Source: an uncultured Faecalicatena sp. (GTDB lineage Bacteria > Bacillota > Clostridia > Lachnospirales > Lachnospiraceae). Taken from it: DNA of 64,000 nucleotides. The position numbers and the translations under genes were made by a program. Within the stretch, counting starts at the first letter, position 1. Each line of letters opens with the position of its first letter. Below, in pieces: positions 18,102 to 27,733 of the stretch. The DNA is taken from NCBI GenBank assembly GCA_948468385.1, contig CAOKHZ010000022.1, positions 1 through 64,000 on the forward strand, given 5' to 3'. The notes beneath the pieces are model-generated. The model searched no databases. It saw nothing but the letters and a program-made list of their open reading frames with translations, and was not told where the DNA came from.

Positions 18102-20837
18102 TCACTCCATCGTCTCTTTCATGTCCTTCCATGCGAGCGAGCTTAACAAGTATTTCAGCACGCCCATCGCGCACTTCTGCACGTCGCCCAACGGAAGATG
18201 TCTGCCGCGCTCGGTTCCATGGTAGGTAATCGTTTTCGAACCGTCCGCTTCTTCGGCCACCTTTGCGATGCCCGCATCAATGTATTTTTGCGCGCGTTCT
18301 CCAATTTCCGTACCCACCGCCACATTGGCCACGTAAACATCCTTTCCGTCTTTCTTTGGCAAAAACGATCCCCAGTTTTCCACGGCCTGCCGCATCATGC
18401 CGCCGTAAGCCATGTTGACGATTTCATCGACCGAACCGTCCTCCAAAAATACCGGCTTCGCGCCATACAACGCGTTTTCAAAATATTCCACCTGAAGTCC
18501 GCCCATAATCAGGTCATTGCCCGCATGCATGTCGTTCGGCTTGTAAGACTGCGAACCCCAGTCGGTCATGAACATACCGGCAAACTTCCATTCCCCGCGC
18601 ACGATGTTTTCCAATAGTTCCTTGTTTTCCGAGCTGTGATGCCCGTTAATCTGGTTATAGGAGGTCATGATCGTCCCCGGTGCCGCCTCGCGAACCGCAA
18701 TCTCAAATCCCTTGAGATAGATTTCCCTAAGTGCCCGCTCGGAAACGGAAGCGTTGGAAGTCGAACGATCCAGCTCTTGATTGTTGCAGGCAAAATGCTT
18801 GATGGACACTTTGCAGCCCTCGTGTTTTTGTACGCCACGCGTGAAGGATGCCGCACATTTTCCAGACACCAGCGGGTCTTCGGAATAATATTCGAAGCAA
18901 CGGCCGCACAGCGGATCCCTATGAATGTTCATGCCGGGTCCCAAAACAACGGTTTGATGGTAGGCCTCCATTTCGCAGCCAAAACCGTCGCCGACCTTTT
19001 CTAAAATTTCCATGTTCCAAGTCTGCGCCAACGGAATGCCGACCGGCCAGCCCGCCGTCGGAAATCCGCCAATATGCAGCCCTGCCGGCCCGTCCGTCAT
19101 ATAGGAATACGGAATGCCAAGGCTCTCCACATATTGCCCGGTCGTCTGTCCCGAAGAACGCGGTGCCTCGACCACGGACACTTTCCTTTTCATACGTTTC
19201 TCCACCGGATGCGGGGTCTCGTTGGCCGTACCGGTCACGAGACGAAGAAGCGTCGGCGTGTCCAGCGACGCGACAAATTCTTCCAGTGTCACGCGTCCTT
19301 CCGCCACGTCAAGAAGCGTCGCGTCAGGCACGTTTCGCACGGTCACGATTTCCTCCGGACACGGATAAGAAAGCCTTTTCAAACCCTCTTCGCTGCATGG
19401 CTCATAGGAATTCCCCTCCGCCACGTACGTCACCGTTTTTGCCTCGGCCGCCACGCGCAAATCTTCCGTCGTAAAGTCCGCCGCGCAAAGTGCGACAACC
19501 GGCGCCTCACAAGCCTCATATGTAATCGCGGGTGCCTTGATTAATTCCAGTTCCTTGTCACACGCCACCTGCCTGCTCATCTGCTGCGTCACGACCTCGC
19601 CGTCCAGACGAAGCACGCCCGCGACTTTCGTGTCCCGGCTGTGCCTTCCGACGCGCACCAGATAGTCGCCCGCCTCCATCACGTAGGCGCTACGCTCCTC
19701 GTCAAACGAAGCCAGGCTTTTGGTCGGAATCGTAATGGCCAACGTCTCGCCCTCTCCCGACGCCAGTTCCTTCGTCTTACCAAAGCCTCGCAATTCCTGA
19801 TACGGCTGTACAAGCTTGCCGTCTTGTGGCGCGGACACATATACCTGCACGACCTCCTTGCCTGATACCTCTCCTATGTTGGTCACCTGCACCCGCAGGC
19901 AAATTTCTTCCGCGTTGGCGGTCACTTCCTTCGTCTCCATCGTAAACGCCGTGTAGCTTAAGCCGTAACCGAACGGATAATACGGCTTGATGCCGAAGCT
20001 GTCAAAGTAACGGTACCCGACATAAATGCCCTCGTTATAATCCTCCTGCAGCGTGTCCCCGTCATTGGCGGAAAATGTCGCCGAGGCCGGGTAGTCCTCG
20101 TAATTTGCCGCCCAAGTATCCGTAAGCCGCCCCGACGGGCATACCTTGCCGGAGAGGATGTCGCACAACGCCCGGCCTGCCTCCATGCCCAGAAGGCACA
20201 TGAAAATGACCCCGTCCACGCCCTCTATCTCGTCAATGAACTTCGGATCCATGACCGTGGTGTTCAAAACGACAACCGTATGGGCAAAGTTCTTCGCGAT
20301 TTTCTCCAGATTCCTTCGCTCCATGTCTGACAATAGGAAGTCACCTTTTTCATTTTTACGGTCGAAATTTTCCCCCGTATTTCGGCGAACGACATAAACC
20401 GCCGTGGATGCCGCTTTCGCTTCCTCTATTTCTTCATCCGTAACCTCCGGCTCGTCAATCAAAATCGACATGCCACTCCAAAAGCGGTCAATCGGGCTTA
20501 ACGTCGTGTCCTCGTCATTTGCTTTTTTACTGGCCGCCAAAAACTTGTTGAGCCATTTTTGCGACGTGGTGACGTAGCCGCCCTCCTCCAGTCCTTGCTT
20601 CACATTGATGGCATAAGGCGGAAAGACCGAGCCGCTTCCGGTTCCGCATAGTATCGTGTCAACCGCCCCCGCCCCGAACAAGGCGATTTTTTCCTCCCGC
20701 ACCGGCAGCGCGCCCTCGTTTTTTAACAGCACGATGCCCTCGTCGGCCCCCTGACGGCAAGTGTCGGCCGCTTCCGGTGCCGGAAGCGGGCCGTAGTTGC
20801 CCTCAATCATTTTCTTCATCATCTCTTCATGATCCAT
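18102..20837 (-). CDS. GH3 beta-glucosidase with permuted domain order
   Basis: 911-residue glycoside hydrolase family 3 protein. The usual order is reversed: the alpha/beta C-terminal-type domain comes first (GIVLLKNEGALPV at about residues 34-46). A fibronectin-III-like domain follows (about 310-420), and the TIM-barrel domain lies at the end (about 570-860). The nucleophile is Asp759 in FMTDWGS; KHFACNNQE is the barrel motif that normally precedes it. This arrangement is known from Ruminococcus and Butyrivibrio beta-glucosidases. AAAGGAGGT before the start at 20837 is strong. There is no signal peptide, so it cleaves imported oligosaccharides in the cytoplasm. Single gene, convergent with glgX. 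Confidence 0.92.
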   Translation of the reverse strand: MDHEEMMKKMIEGNYGPLPAPEAADTCRQGADEGIVLLKNEGALPVREEKIALFGAGAVDTILCGTGSGSVFPPYAINVKQGLEEGGYVTTSQKWLNKFLAASKKANDEDTTLSPIDRFWSGMSILIDEPEVTDEEIEEAKAASTAVYVVRRNTGENFDRKNEKGDFLLSDMERRNLEKIAKNFAHTVVVLNTTVMDPKFIDEIEGVDGVIFMCLLGMEAGRALCDILSGKVCPSGRLTDTWAANYEDYPASATFSANDGDTLQEDYNEGIYVGYRYFDSFGIKPYYPFGYGLSYTAFTMETKEVTANAEEICLRVQVTNIGEVSGKEVVQVYVSAPQDGKLVQPYQELRGFGKTKELASGEGETLAITIPTKSLASFDEERSAYVMEAGDYLVRVGRHSRDTKVAGVLRLDGEVVTQQMSRQVACDKELELIKAPAITYEACEAPVVALCAADFTTEDLRVAAEAKTVTYVAEGNSYEPCSEEGLKRLSYPCPEEIVTVRNVPDATLLDVAEGRVTLEEFVASLDTPTLLRLVTGTANETPHPVEKRMKRKVSVVEAPRSSGQTTGQYVESLGIPYSYMTDGPAGLHIGGFPTAGWPVGIPLAQTWNMEILEKVGDGFGCEMEAYHQTVVLGPGMNIHRDPLCGRCFEYYSEDPLVSGKCAASFTRGVQKHEGCKVSIKHFACNNQELDRSTSNASVSERALREIYLKGFEIAVREAAPGTIMTSYNQINGHHSSENKELLENIVRGEWKFAGMFMTDWGSQSYKPNDMHAGNDLIMGGLQVEYFENALYGAKPVFLEDGSVDEIVNMAYGGMMRQAVENWGSFLPKKDGKDVYVANVAVGTEIGERAQKYIDAGIAKVAEEADGSKTITYHGTERGRHLPLGDVQKCAMGVLKYLLSSLAWKDMKETME

Positions 20838-20965
20838 GAAACGTTACCTCCTTTGACGTTTTGTTGATATCATTATATCCCAACTTGCCAAAAATCCAAA
20901 TGCCATTTTGCGATAATGAAACTATCATTTTATGTCATTTTAAAGTTGCTCGGCATGGTGATGCC

Positions 20966-20997
20966 CGTTACAATCCAGCCCGCGCTGGATTGTAACG
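20966..20997. repeat. perfect intergenic palindrome
   Basis: A 14-bp perfect stem with a 4-base loop (arms begin CGTTACAATCC and end GGATTGTAACG). It sits between the divergent GH3 and DUF1836 genes, without a T-run. Related CCCGTTACAAT text recurs near 51666. It could be a dispersed palindromic element or a large operator. Confidence 0.7.
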
Positions 20998-21085
20998 AAT
21001 TGTGGCGAGACTCATAACTTTTTTCGCAAAATGCTTGTCTTATGGTTTCAAATACTATATAATACATACATCGAGGTGATAAAAC

Positions 21086-21685
21086 ATGAAAATTGATTCT
21101 GAAAATATTTTACAGAGCATTCTGGAAAGCTTGTCCCGCATCGACTATATTCACGAGGGCGACATTCCAAACATTGACTTATACATGGACCAGGTGACCA
21201 CACTGATGGAAACCCAGCTGTCCCACACGAAGCGGCACGGCGATGACAAGATTCTGACCAAGACCATGATTAACAACTATGCCAAGAACAACCTCCTCCC
21301 GCCGCCAGTCAAGAAAAAGTACTCGAAAGAGCATGTGATTGTCCTGATTTTCATCTACTATTTTAAGAACATCCTTTCCATCAAGGACATAGAGACGCTC
21401 CTGCAGCCCATCATCGGCAGTCACTTCCAGACCGACGACGGGTTGAGCCTGCCTGACATTTACAATAAAATTTGCTCCATGGAAATCGAGCAAATCGCCC
21501 CACTGCAGGAAGAGATGAAACGAATCTACGCCCAGGCACAAGAGAGTTTCGCGGACGCTCCGGACAAGGAACGGGAGCAACTACAGCTATTCTCCTTCAT
21601 CTGCAGTTTGAGTTTTGACGTATACGTCAAGAAGATGATTATCGAAAAACTTCTGGACGATTTGACGGAAAACCCGCAAAAATGA
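21086..21685 (+). CDS. DUF1836 family protein, MerR-like helix-turn-helix
   Basis: 199 residues. The middle part, ILTKTMINNYAKNNLLPPPVKKKY, is the recognisable DUF1836 signature and resembles the DNA-binding helix-turn-helix of MerR-type proteins. It is followed by the KDIETLLQPI helix. The family is widespread in Firmicutes and thought to be regulatory, but no target is known. The gene stands alone, closed by the strong terminator at 21777-21819; the promoter must lie in the divergent interval shared with GH3. Confidence 0.8.
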   Translation: MKIDSENILQSILESLSRIDYIHEGDIPNIDLYMDQVTTLMETQLSHTKRHGDDKILTKTMINNYAKNNLLPPPVKKKYSKEHVIVLIFIYYFKNILSIKDIETLLQPIIGSHFQTDDGLSLPDIYNKICSMEIEQIAPLQEEMKRIYAQAQESFADAPDKEREQLQLFSFICSLSFDVYVKKMIIEKLLDDLTENPQK

Positions 21686-21776
21686 TTTTAAACGCAACGG
21701 AACAATCCATAATCACCTTCGACACCGAAACCGATTTTTTCTTTATGTATCGTATCGCCATACTCCTTTTATAGAA

Positions 21777-21819
21777 CCAGCCCACCGGTGCAAGACACGT
21801 ACCGGCGGGCTGGTTTTTT
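21777..21819. terminator. terminator between DUF1836 and TrpR-like gene
   Basis: 13-bp stem with one mismatch (CCAGCCCACCGGT against ACCGGCGGGCTGG) followed by TTTTTT. The genes converge here. Confidence 0.88.
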
Positions 21820-21827
21820 CACAATTT

Positions 21828-22130
21828 TCAGTTTTCAATCGTCCCTTTGTTAATCCGTTCAAACGTCATGTCATAACCGTCATTACCATAATTAAGCGAC
21901 CGGTTCACCCGACTGATGGTCGCCGTGGAAGCCCCCGTCTTCTCCGCGATTTCCAAGTACGTCTTCTGCTCCCTGAGCATCTTGGCCACCTCGAAACGCT
22001 GCGACAAAGACAAAAGCTCGTTCACCGTGCATATGTCCTCGAAAAATTTGTAACACTCTTCCTTGTCCTTCAGACTAAGTATGGCGGCAAATAGATAATC
22101 CACCGCGTCCGTCTTGATTTTCTTGTTCAT
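21828..22130 (-). CDS. YerC/YecD family TrpR-related repressor
   Basis: 100 residues from 22130. The upstream ATG at 22145 overlaps the GAGGAG ribosome site and is unlikely. The whole protein is the TrpR-like fold: ELLSLSQRFEVAKML is followed by a helix-turn-helix with YLEIAEKTGASTATISRVNRSL. These proteins are found across Firmicutes as small DNA-binding regulators; despite the TrpR kinship, tryptophan sensing is not established. It is preceded by the sugar operon on the same strand, separated by an inverted repeat at 22159-22194. Confidence 0.88.
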   Translation of the reverse strand: MNKKIKTDAVDYLFAAILSLKDKEECYKFFEDICTVNELLSLSQRFEVAKMLREQKTYLEIAEKTGASTATISRVNRSLNYGNDGYDMTFERINKGTIEN

Positions 22131-22158
22131 GCCCTTACTCCTCACTGCCGTAATCCAT

Positions 22159-22194
22159 GCCTGCCAGGCTCGCGTCGCGCCTTGCCCGGCAGGC
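22159..22194 (-). terminator. inverted repeat after the sugar operon
   Basis: GCCTGCC/GGCAGGC arms with a GC-rich interior, 134 bases after the GPH transporter stop and ahead of the TrpR-like gene. The T-run is weak. Confidence 0.4.
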
Positions 22195-22327
22195 CTAATC
22201 TCTTCTTAGATTTTAGCACAGTGAATTCTTAAAGTCCACTACTTTCTGAAAAATTCCAGACACCTTTTCTTGCCCGAGACGCGGCATATTGCACGCCTTG
22301 ATTTTTCATTCCCGATTTTGAACGTCT

Positions 22328-23821
22328 TCACCCTCTCATTGCCTGCCTGCTCTTTTGCACCTCCACCATCCGTTCCTTATTTAAATCATAGAATTTCATA
22401 GCGATAATGTTGCAAATCCACCCTAGCATAGGCAGCCCCATGACCAAAAACATACACATCCAGAATTTTGGCCAGGTCGCCTCGTCGCCCAACTGCGGGA
22501 CGCTATTTATGTACCCCACAAAAGTGATGGAAACGGCCGCCACCGTGGAGCCCAGCGAGGAGACCAATTTATCCACAAAGGAGTATATCCCTGAAATTAC
22601 CGCGGGCATATACCTTCCGGAACGGGTATGCTCGTAATCCACAATATCCGCCCTCATCGCGGAATTGGCCGTGGTCAAAATCATCATCGAACCACTCTTT
22701 GCCAGATTCAATATCGCCCACAATACGAGGGGAACGCCCACGACGCCCAATTTCTGCATACCGTGCGCCCCGCCCAGCAACAAACAAAACCCGACGGCCG
22801 CCCCCGCGATTCCGATGCTGATCCACGACCAGACAACCGTACATTTCTTTGCACCCCATTTGGAAATAAAAATACCGCCACCAAACGCAAAGGCGATTCC
22901 GACAATCTGCGTGAAATTTCCCGCCATTGTCGTCGCCGCATAACTTCCAATCAAAACGCCGTTGAGCAATGTAAGAATGATGGTCTGCGTCCCGGTCTGC
23001 TGTGCCAACTTGTTTGCCACGCCCGTCAGCATATACATCTGCACGTTTCTATTACTCTTGAACATTTCCCACATGTCCCGGAAAGACACATGCTCCTTTT
23101 TCTGCCCGGAAGACGCAACTGCAAAAGTTTCTTTTACGTCCACTTTTGCCACGCCTATACACGAAAGCAACACGAGGACAAACGAAAACACGGCGTACCA
23201 CAACACTAATTCCGCCAACATTTCTATGCTGTATTGTTGATGATACCTCGGCAAGATGGCGAACGTCGTGATGTTCATAAAAACAATGGGGATAAGATAA
23301 GAAAAAACCGTTCCAACGACTCCCACCATCGCCCTTTGCCTTGGCTCATTCGTAATAACAATCCCGACCGTTCCGCCGCCAACGCTGTTGATGCTATATC
23401 CCAGCAAGAACACAAAATATGCCAGAATAAATATAGCCAGGCCGGCCAGGCCCTCGAATTTTCCGGCGCACCACGTGTACAGCAGCAACGCTCCGGCCAT
23501 ACATACAAGCCAGCCCGCCAACATGAAAATCCTGATTTTACCTCTCCTTGGACTCATTCTTTCGAAAACGCCCGCGATTGCGGCATCCATCGCCCCAAAA
23601 CAAATCCTCATGACCGTCAGCACGACGCCCGCCAGCGCCATCTTTATGCCATAGCCCTCCACGGCTATCATGCTGGCATATCCCATCAGGATATAAAATG
23701 CCACGTCCGCACCATTGTTCGCCATTCCAAGCACGATTTCCCATGTCGCTGCTTTTTGATAACTGACGCCGCCGTCATCCACGTCGCTTTTGCGGTTCCT
23801 AATAAAGCTATCTTTTTGCAT
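22328..23821 (-). CDS. GPH family sugar:cation symporter
   Basis: 497-residue, about 12-helix membrane protein of the glycoside-pentoside-hexuronide group (MFS_2-type). Family text includes the MSPRRGKIRIFM loop between helices 2 and 3 and MRADIVDYEHTRSGRYMPAV in the second half. It imports glycosides or oligosaccharides with sodium or protons. It is the last gene of a minus-strand operon, starting only 5 bases after the deacetylase. Substrate is probably the beta-glycoside processed by the GH1 enzyme four genes up; that is inferred from context. Confidence 0.88.
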   Translation of the reverse strand: MQKDSFIRNRKSDVDDGGVSYQKAATWEIVLGMANNGADVAFYILMGYASMIAVEGYGIKMALAGVVLTVMRICFGAMDAAIAGVFERMSPRRGKIRIFMLAGWLVCMAGALLLYTWCAGKFEGLAGLAIFILAYFVFLLGYSINSVGGGTVGIVITNEPRQRAMVGVVGTVFSYLIPIVFMNITTFAILPRYHQQYSIEMLAELVLWYAVFSFVLVLLSCIGVAKVDVKETFAVASSGQKKEHVSFRDMWEMFKSNRNVQMYMLTGVANKLAQQTGTQTIILTLLNGVLIGSYAATTMAGNFTQIVGIAFAFGGGIFISKWGAKKCTVVWSWISIGIAGAAVGFCLLLGGAHGMQKLGVVGVPLVLWAILNLAKSGSMMILTTANSAMRADIVDYEHTRSGRYMPAVISGIYSFVDKLVSSLGSTVAAVSITFVGYINSVPQLGDEATWPKFWMCMFLVMGLPMLGWICNIIAMKFYDLNKERMVEVQKSRQAMRG

Positions 23822-23826
23822 AATCT

Positions 23827-24720
23827 CTACCCTTTCTTTTTATCCGCCATTTGCAATGTGCCTTCGTTAAAACAAATCTCGTAGAAACCTTCCGCATTCT
23901 TTACAATATTTCTACCATTTTGAAAAAACTGATATTCCTCATTCAAATCTAACTCGACTTTTAATATAGTCCTCTTTTCAAAAAACGCCGGAACATCCCA
24001 CAAAATGTTTTCCGTTTTATTTTCTCGTATGGCGGTTTCTACAATCTTTTGCGCGCGCCAGTATGCGCATACTTCCCCAAAAGGTGCAACCCAGATATTC
24101 GTTTTAGCGGTTTCGGCCAACACGCCCTTTAACACCTCTTGTGGAATGGGCTCATATCCCGTCCCGATTCCCTCTATTGCGTGTATCATAAATACGACCC
24201 ACGCTTTTTCCTCAACCGCCTGTTCAATCAGCTCTTTATATGTAATGACGTCCGTGTCGCTTGTTGCTACGAACGACGGTATTTTATACCAATCCACGTC
24301 ATCTTCATATTTTAAAATGACTTGTTCCTCGTCACCCGCTCGAGCGCCAATATGCGTGTTCTGCAAACACCTTATTTGACCGTCCGTTACAAACGAATAC
24401 GGATACGCATATGTCAAAACGGCGCTCTCATACCGTTTTTCCAAAAGACTCTTAGACTCTACCACTTCCTCATATGCATCATATTCTTCTCCGGCAATCG
24501 GCAGCTTGTGGCGCATGGAATGATTTCCTAGTTCATGCCCATCTATCCATGCTTTTTTCCATATTTCTTCAAAGTCATTTTGCTTACCCGTCAGAAAAAA
24601 AGTACCCTTTTTCTTAAACCCATCCAAAATGCGAAGTGCAATCTTTGCCTGTGAAACATCACCATCATCAAATGTCAATGAAAGTGCTCCCTCGTAGCCA
24701 TTCCATGGTAAAATTCTCAT
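23827..24720 (-). CDS. polysaccharide deacetylase family protein
   Basis: 297 residues with the NodB-type fold. The TFDDGD motif (Asp18, Asp19) and HELGNHSMRH supply the Asp-His-His metal site. There is no signal peptide or membrane anchor, which is unusual for peptidoglycan or chitin deacetylases and suggests a small intracellular sugar or glycoside substrate. Fifty bases separate it from the glycosyltransferase upstream and five from the transporter downstream, so it is an operon member. The C-terminal third (after about residue 210) is a short appended domain I do not recognise. Confidence 0.85.
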   Translation of the reverse strand: MRILPWNGYEGALSLTFDDGDVSQAKIALRILDGFKKKGTFFLTGKQNDFEEIWKKAWIDGHELGNHSMRHKLPIAGEEYDAYEEVVESKSLLEKRYESAVLTYAYPYSFVTDGQIRCLQNTHIGARAGDEEQVILKYEDDVDWYKIPSFVATSDTDVITYKELIEQAVEEKAWVVFMIHAIEGIGTGYEPIPQEVLKGVLAETAKTNIWVAPFGEVCAYWRAQKIVETAIRENKTENILWDVPAFFEKRTILKVELDLNEEYQFFQNGRNIVKNAEGFYEICFNEGTLQMADKKKG

Positions 24721-24770
24721 TACTGCCTCCCTATTACAATGTCAAGTGAACGCCCTAACAAATACCCTTT

Positions 24771-25796
24771 TTAATTACCGGCGTCTTTCTTGATTGTCTT
24801 TTCGAAAAATGCCTTTGGATATTTCAAAAATCCCGTCACAAATTGCATGGTGTGTTCTATTCCTTTCTCCGGATGAGCATTTGAAGGTTGCAATGGGTTC
24901 ATATATTGTAGATACTCCTCCAGCATATTTGCCACTTTGCAAACATCATCGCAGGAAACTTCCGACGAAAACATAGTCGTAGTCGCTATATACGCAATCA
25001 GTTCCCACATCAAATCACTTATGTCCAATTTCGTTTGTAACCCCTTGTCGAATAAAACCCGAAGACCTTTTGCATAACTCATGATTGTTTCCGGCTTGAC
25101 CACTTTTTGAATCACCGAATTTGACTTCAAGTTATATTGATACCCTTTAAATCCAGGCAGATAGCAAATCGTATCCATTTTGTCAAAACATTCCAAATTA
25201 AACAACGTGTCACTGGCAAACGGGATGGCTTCATTAAACTTCAAATCATTGTTTCGTATGAAATCCGTTCTATAGAATTTGGTCGTAATTCCGAGACCCA
25301 TTCCATAGACATACTTTCTGCTATCCCAATTTGACGTATGGACAATTACGCGCTCATCTTCCTCGTCGAGATTCGTTGCATTTGTCACACGAAACCGCGC
25401 GTTCTTTGTACCGTTCAGTTCATACCTGAAAGATACAATCTGCGCTCCTGCAGATTCAAGCTCCTGAATAGCCTTTTCACATACGTTTGTTTCATACGCG
25501 TCATCTATATCCAAAAAACCTATATATGTACCAATAACTTGACTTAACGCGTAATTTCTTGGACTCGCAGGACTATTGACGTCATTGTTCAGAGTGAAAA
25601 TTTTAATATTTTCTTCTGAATCAATAATTTCATTAAACACATCCACATCTCTTTCAGGAGAATTATGAAATACCACCAACCACTCAATATTGTCAAATCC
25701 CATTGTTTGAGTTTTCAATGACATATATGCCTTTTCTACTAATTCACGCTCCATGTTATGACATGGTGTTATAATGGATACTTTTCTCTTTTTCAT
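24771..25796 (-). CDS. family 2 glycosyltransferase
   Basis: 341 residues from the ATG at 25796, which has GGAGG seven bases upstream; a GTG 15 bases earlier is less likely. The N-terminus KVSIITPCHNME is the GT-A nucleotide-sugar fold and GFLDIDDAYE supplies the DxD-type metal site. There are no membrane segments. The C-terminal half resembles teichoic acid or capsule transferases in style. In this operon with hydrolases and an importer the acceptor is unclear. Confidence 0.83.
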   Translation of the reverse strand: MKKRKVSIITPCHNMERELVEKAYMSLKTQTMGFDNIEWLVVFHNSPERDVDVFNEIIDSEENIKIFTLNNDVNSPASPRNYALSQVIGTYIGFLDIDDAYETNVCEKAIQELESAGAQIVSFRYELNGTKNARFRVTNATNLDEEDERVIVHTSNWDSRKYVYGMGLGITTKFYRTDFIRNNDLKFNEAIPFASDTLFNLECFDKMDTICYLPGFKGYQYNLKSNSVIQKVVKPETIMSYAKGLRVLFDKGLQTKLDISDLMWELIAYIATTTMFSSEVSCDDVCKVANMLEEYLQYMNPLQPSNAHPEKGIEHTMQFVTGFLKYPKAFFEKTIKKDAGN

Positions 25797-25915
25797 CCGT
25801 TTCCTCCACACTGCACATTTATTTCTATAACATGCATAGTCATTTTCCTAATTATGGGCAACAGCAGCTTCCAATGCAACAACATTTAAAGAATTACATA
25901 TGTAACCTATATTCA

Positions 25916-27229
25916 TCATTCCTTCTCCCCTCTTTCTCTCATGGCACCCAAAAATTCCAGACTCGGTTTCGGCATACGTTTCTGGGTCTTGCGGTCAACC
26001 GCCACCAATCCGAACTTTGGACCGAATGCTTTCTGCCATTCGTAGTTGTCCAACAACGACCAGTAGAAATATCCCTTTACCGGGATTCCGTCTTTCATAC
26101 AGCGTTTTACACCATAAATCGCACGCTGGATAAATTCCATCCTCCGCTGATCATCTTCCGTCGCCACACCGTTTTCCGTGATATAAAGATCCCCGTGGAA
26201 ATCTTTGGACACTTTTCGAATAACGTGCTCCAACGCTTCCGGATATAATTCATACCCTGACTGTGTCAAATCCGCGCCTGTCGGAACCGGAAGAGACGCG
26301 TCCGCTCCTACCAGTTCTCTGGTATAGTTTTGCACTCCGATGAAGTCATCGTTTTGGATTCCCGGCAAATAATGGCGAAACTCTTCGTCCCACAACCTTT
26401 CCATTATCTTTTCCCCACCAGGCAACACTTGAAAATCGTGAAGGCTCAGCGTCAATCCTACCTTGATTTGCGGGAAACGTTCTTTGATTGCATCCCGTGC
26501 CGCCTCATGTGCTTTGAGAACCAGTTCATCTCCATGCGGCGTACAAGCACTGTGGAAATTGTTCACCGTCATCCCCTCCGGAAGGTCGAACACTTTTCGG
26601 CTTTCCTCCATCATCGCTTTCTGTAATTTGACCATCGCCTGTACATCCACGCCAATCTGTAAGTTTTCCGATGCATTCTGATTCGCCTCGGCACTCTGAC
26701 GCATGGCATTCTTGGCATAATTCTCCATGATTCTCGCAATCTGCAGCCGCATATTTGCCTCGTTGATGGTATTGATATAACGAATCTCTTTTCCCAGACG
26801 TTCAATCACGTAAATGCAATACGCCTTAAAGTCTTCCACGATGCTGTCAACTTCCCAGCCGCCTTTCGTAATTATCCACTTCGGACTGGTAAAATGGTGC
26901 AGCGTTACCACCGGCTCTAACCCATATTTTTTACAGCAGGCAATCACGTCACGGTAGTGTTCCACCTCATTGTCGTCAAATACGCCTTCTTCCGGTTCAA
27001 TCCTTGCCCACTCGACGGAAAAACGATAAGCGTTATAGCCAGCCTCCGCCATCATCGCGATATCCTCTTCATACAAATGATAATGATCCACCGCATCCAA
27101 ACTGGGTTCTTCATATGTAGTATACTTCATCTGCTCCATAGCCCATGAGTCACTGTGGATGTTGTTGCCTTCCACCTGATGTGCCGCCGTCGCCGCTCCC
27201 AACAAAAAATCCTTTGCAAATTTTTTCAT
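25916..27229 (-). CDS. GH1 beta-glycosidase
   Basis: 437-residue glycoside hydrolase family 1 enzyme. The N-terminus FLLGAATAAHQVEG is the family signature. Acid/base Glu157 lies in TINEANM (the usual NEP is NEA here) and nucleophile Glu352 in ITENG. The AYRFSVEWARI segment is also typical. GGAGGAG before 27229 is a strong ribosome site. There is no signal peptide, so it cleaves imported beta-glucosides or beta-galactosides, phosphorylated or not. Although no PTS gene is seen, the partner transporter is a GPH symporter, which favours unphosphorylated substrates. Confidence 0.92.
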   Translation of the reverse strand: MKKFAKDFLLGAATAAHQVEGNNIHSDSWAMEQMKYTTYEEPSLDAVDHYHLYEEDIAMMAEAGYNAYRFSVEWARIEPEEGVFDDNEVEHYRDVIACCKKYGLEPVVTLHHFTSPKWIITKGGWEVDSIVEDFKAYCIYVIERLGKEIRYINTINEANMRLQIARIMENYAKNAMRQSAEANQNASENLQIGVDVQAMVKLQKAMMEESRKVFDLPEGMTVNNFHSACTPHGDELVLKAHEAARDAIKERFPQIKVGLTLSLHDFQVLPGGEKIMERLWDEEFRHYLPGIQNDDFIGVQNYTRELVGADASLPVPTGADLTQSGYELYPEALEHVIRKVSKDFHGDLYITENGVATEDDQRRMEFIQRAIYGVKRCMKDGIPVKGYFYWSLLDNYEWQKAFGPKFGLVAVDRKTQKRMPKPSLEFLGAMRERGEKE

Positions 27230-27296
27230 AACATTCTCTCCTCCTGATGAATTACAATTTTCACATGGTAAATAGCAGTCTCTTTTCTTCCCTTTC

Positions 27297-27503
27297 CTAT
27301 ATTTTCTTTAATTCTTCAATGCACAAGTCAAGATTTTCCTTCGGTATCTTAACTTGCGGAAATGCACATAGAGCCCTTAACGAAAATCCTTTTACCATGT
27401 TTATCTTAGGATTCTCGGCAATCCCTGACAAATGTCGATTCATTATTTGTCTGGCCTCTTCATTTTTTAACAATTCACCGATTTTACTATTTTCATCAAA
27501 CAC
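27297..27503 (-). CDS. small protein resembling a glycosidase C-terminal appendage
   Basis: 68 residues with a GTG start at 27503 behind GGGGGTG. The text IMNRHLSGIAENPKINMVKGFSLRALCAFPQ reminds me of a short domain often found at the extreme C-terminus of gut-bacterial glycoside hydrolases; here it is a free-standing gene 67 bases before GH1. It may be a regulatory or assembly partner. The resemblance is from memory and uncertain. Confidence 0.45.
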   Translation of the reverse strand: MFDENSKIGELLKNEEARQIMNRHLSGIAENPKINMVKGFSLRALCAFPQVKIPKENLDLCIEELKKI

Positions 27504-27733
27504 TTCTTACACCCCCTTCCATTCACACCATCCCCCAATCAAATTGCCCCATTCCCTTACACGTCTGTTGATTTCTTCATTTAAATTTATTATAATGACT
27601 TTATAGGTGGTTTCATTATATAAATTTTATATAAAAAAAACAAACTACATATCGTCTTTCATTGTTGACTTTGCAACAAATAAAGGGATTTTGTCGACGA
27701 TTTAATAAAAACTTTATTTAACAAGGAGAACCC

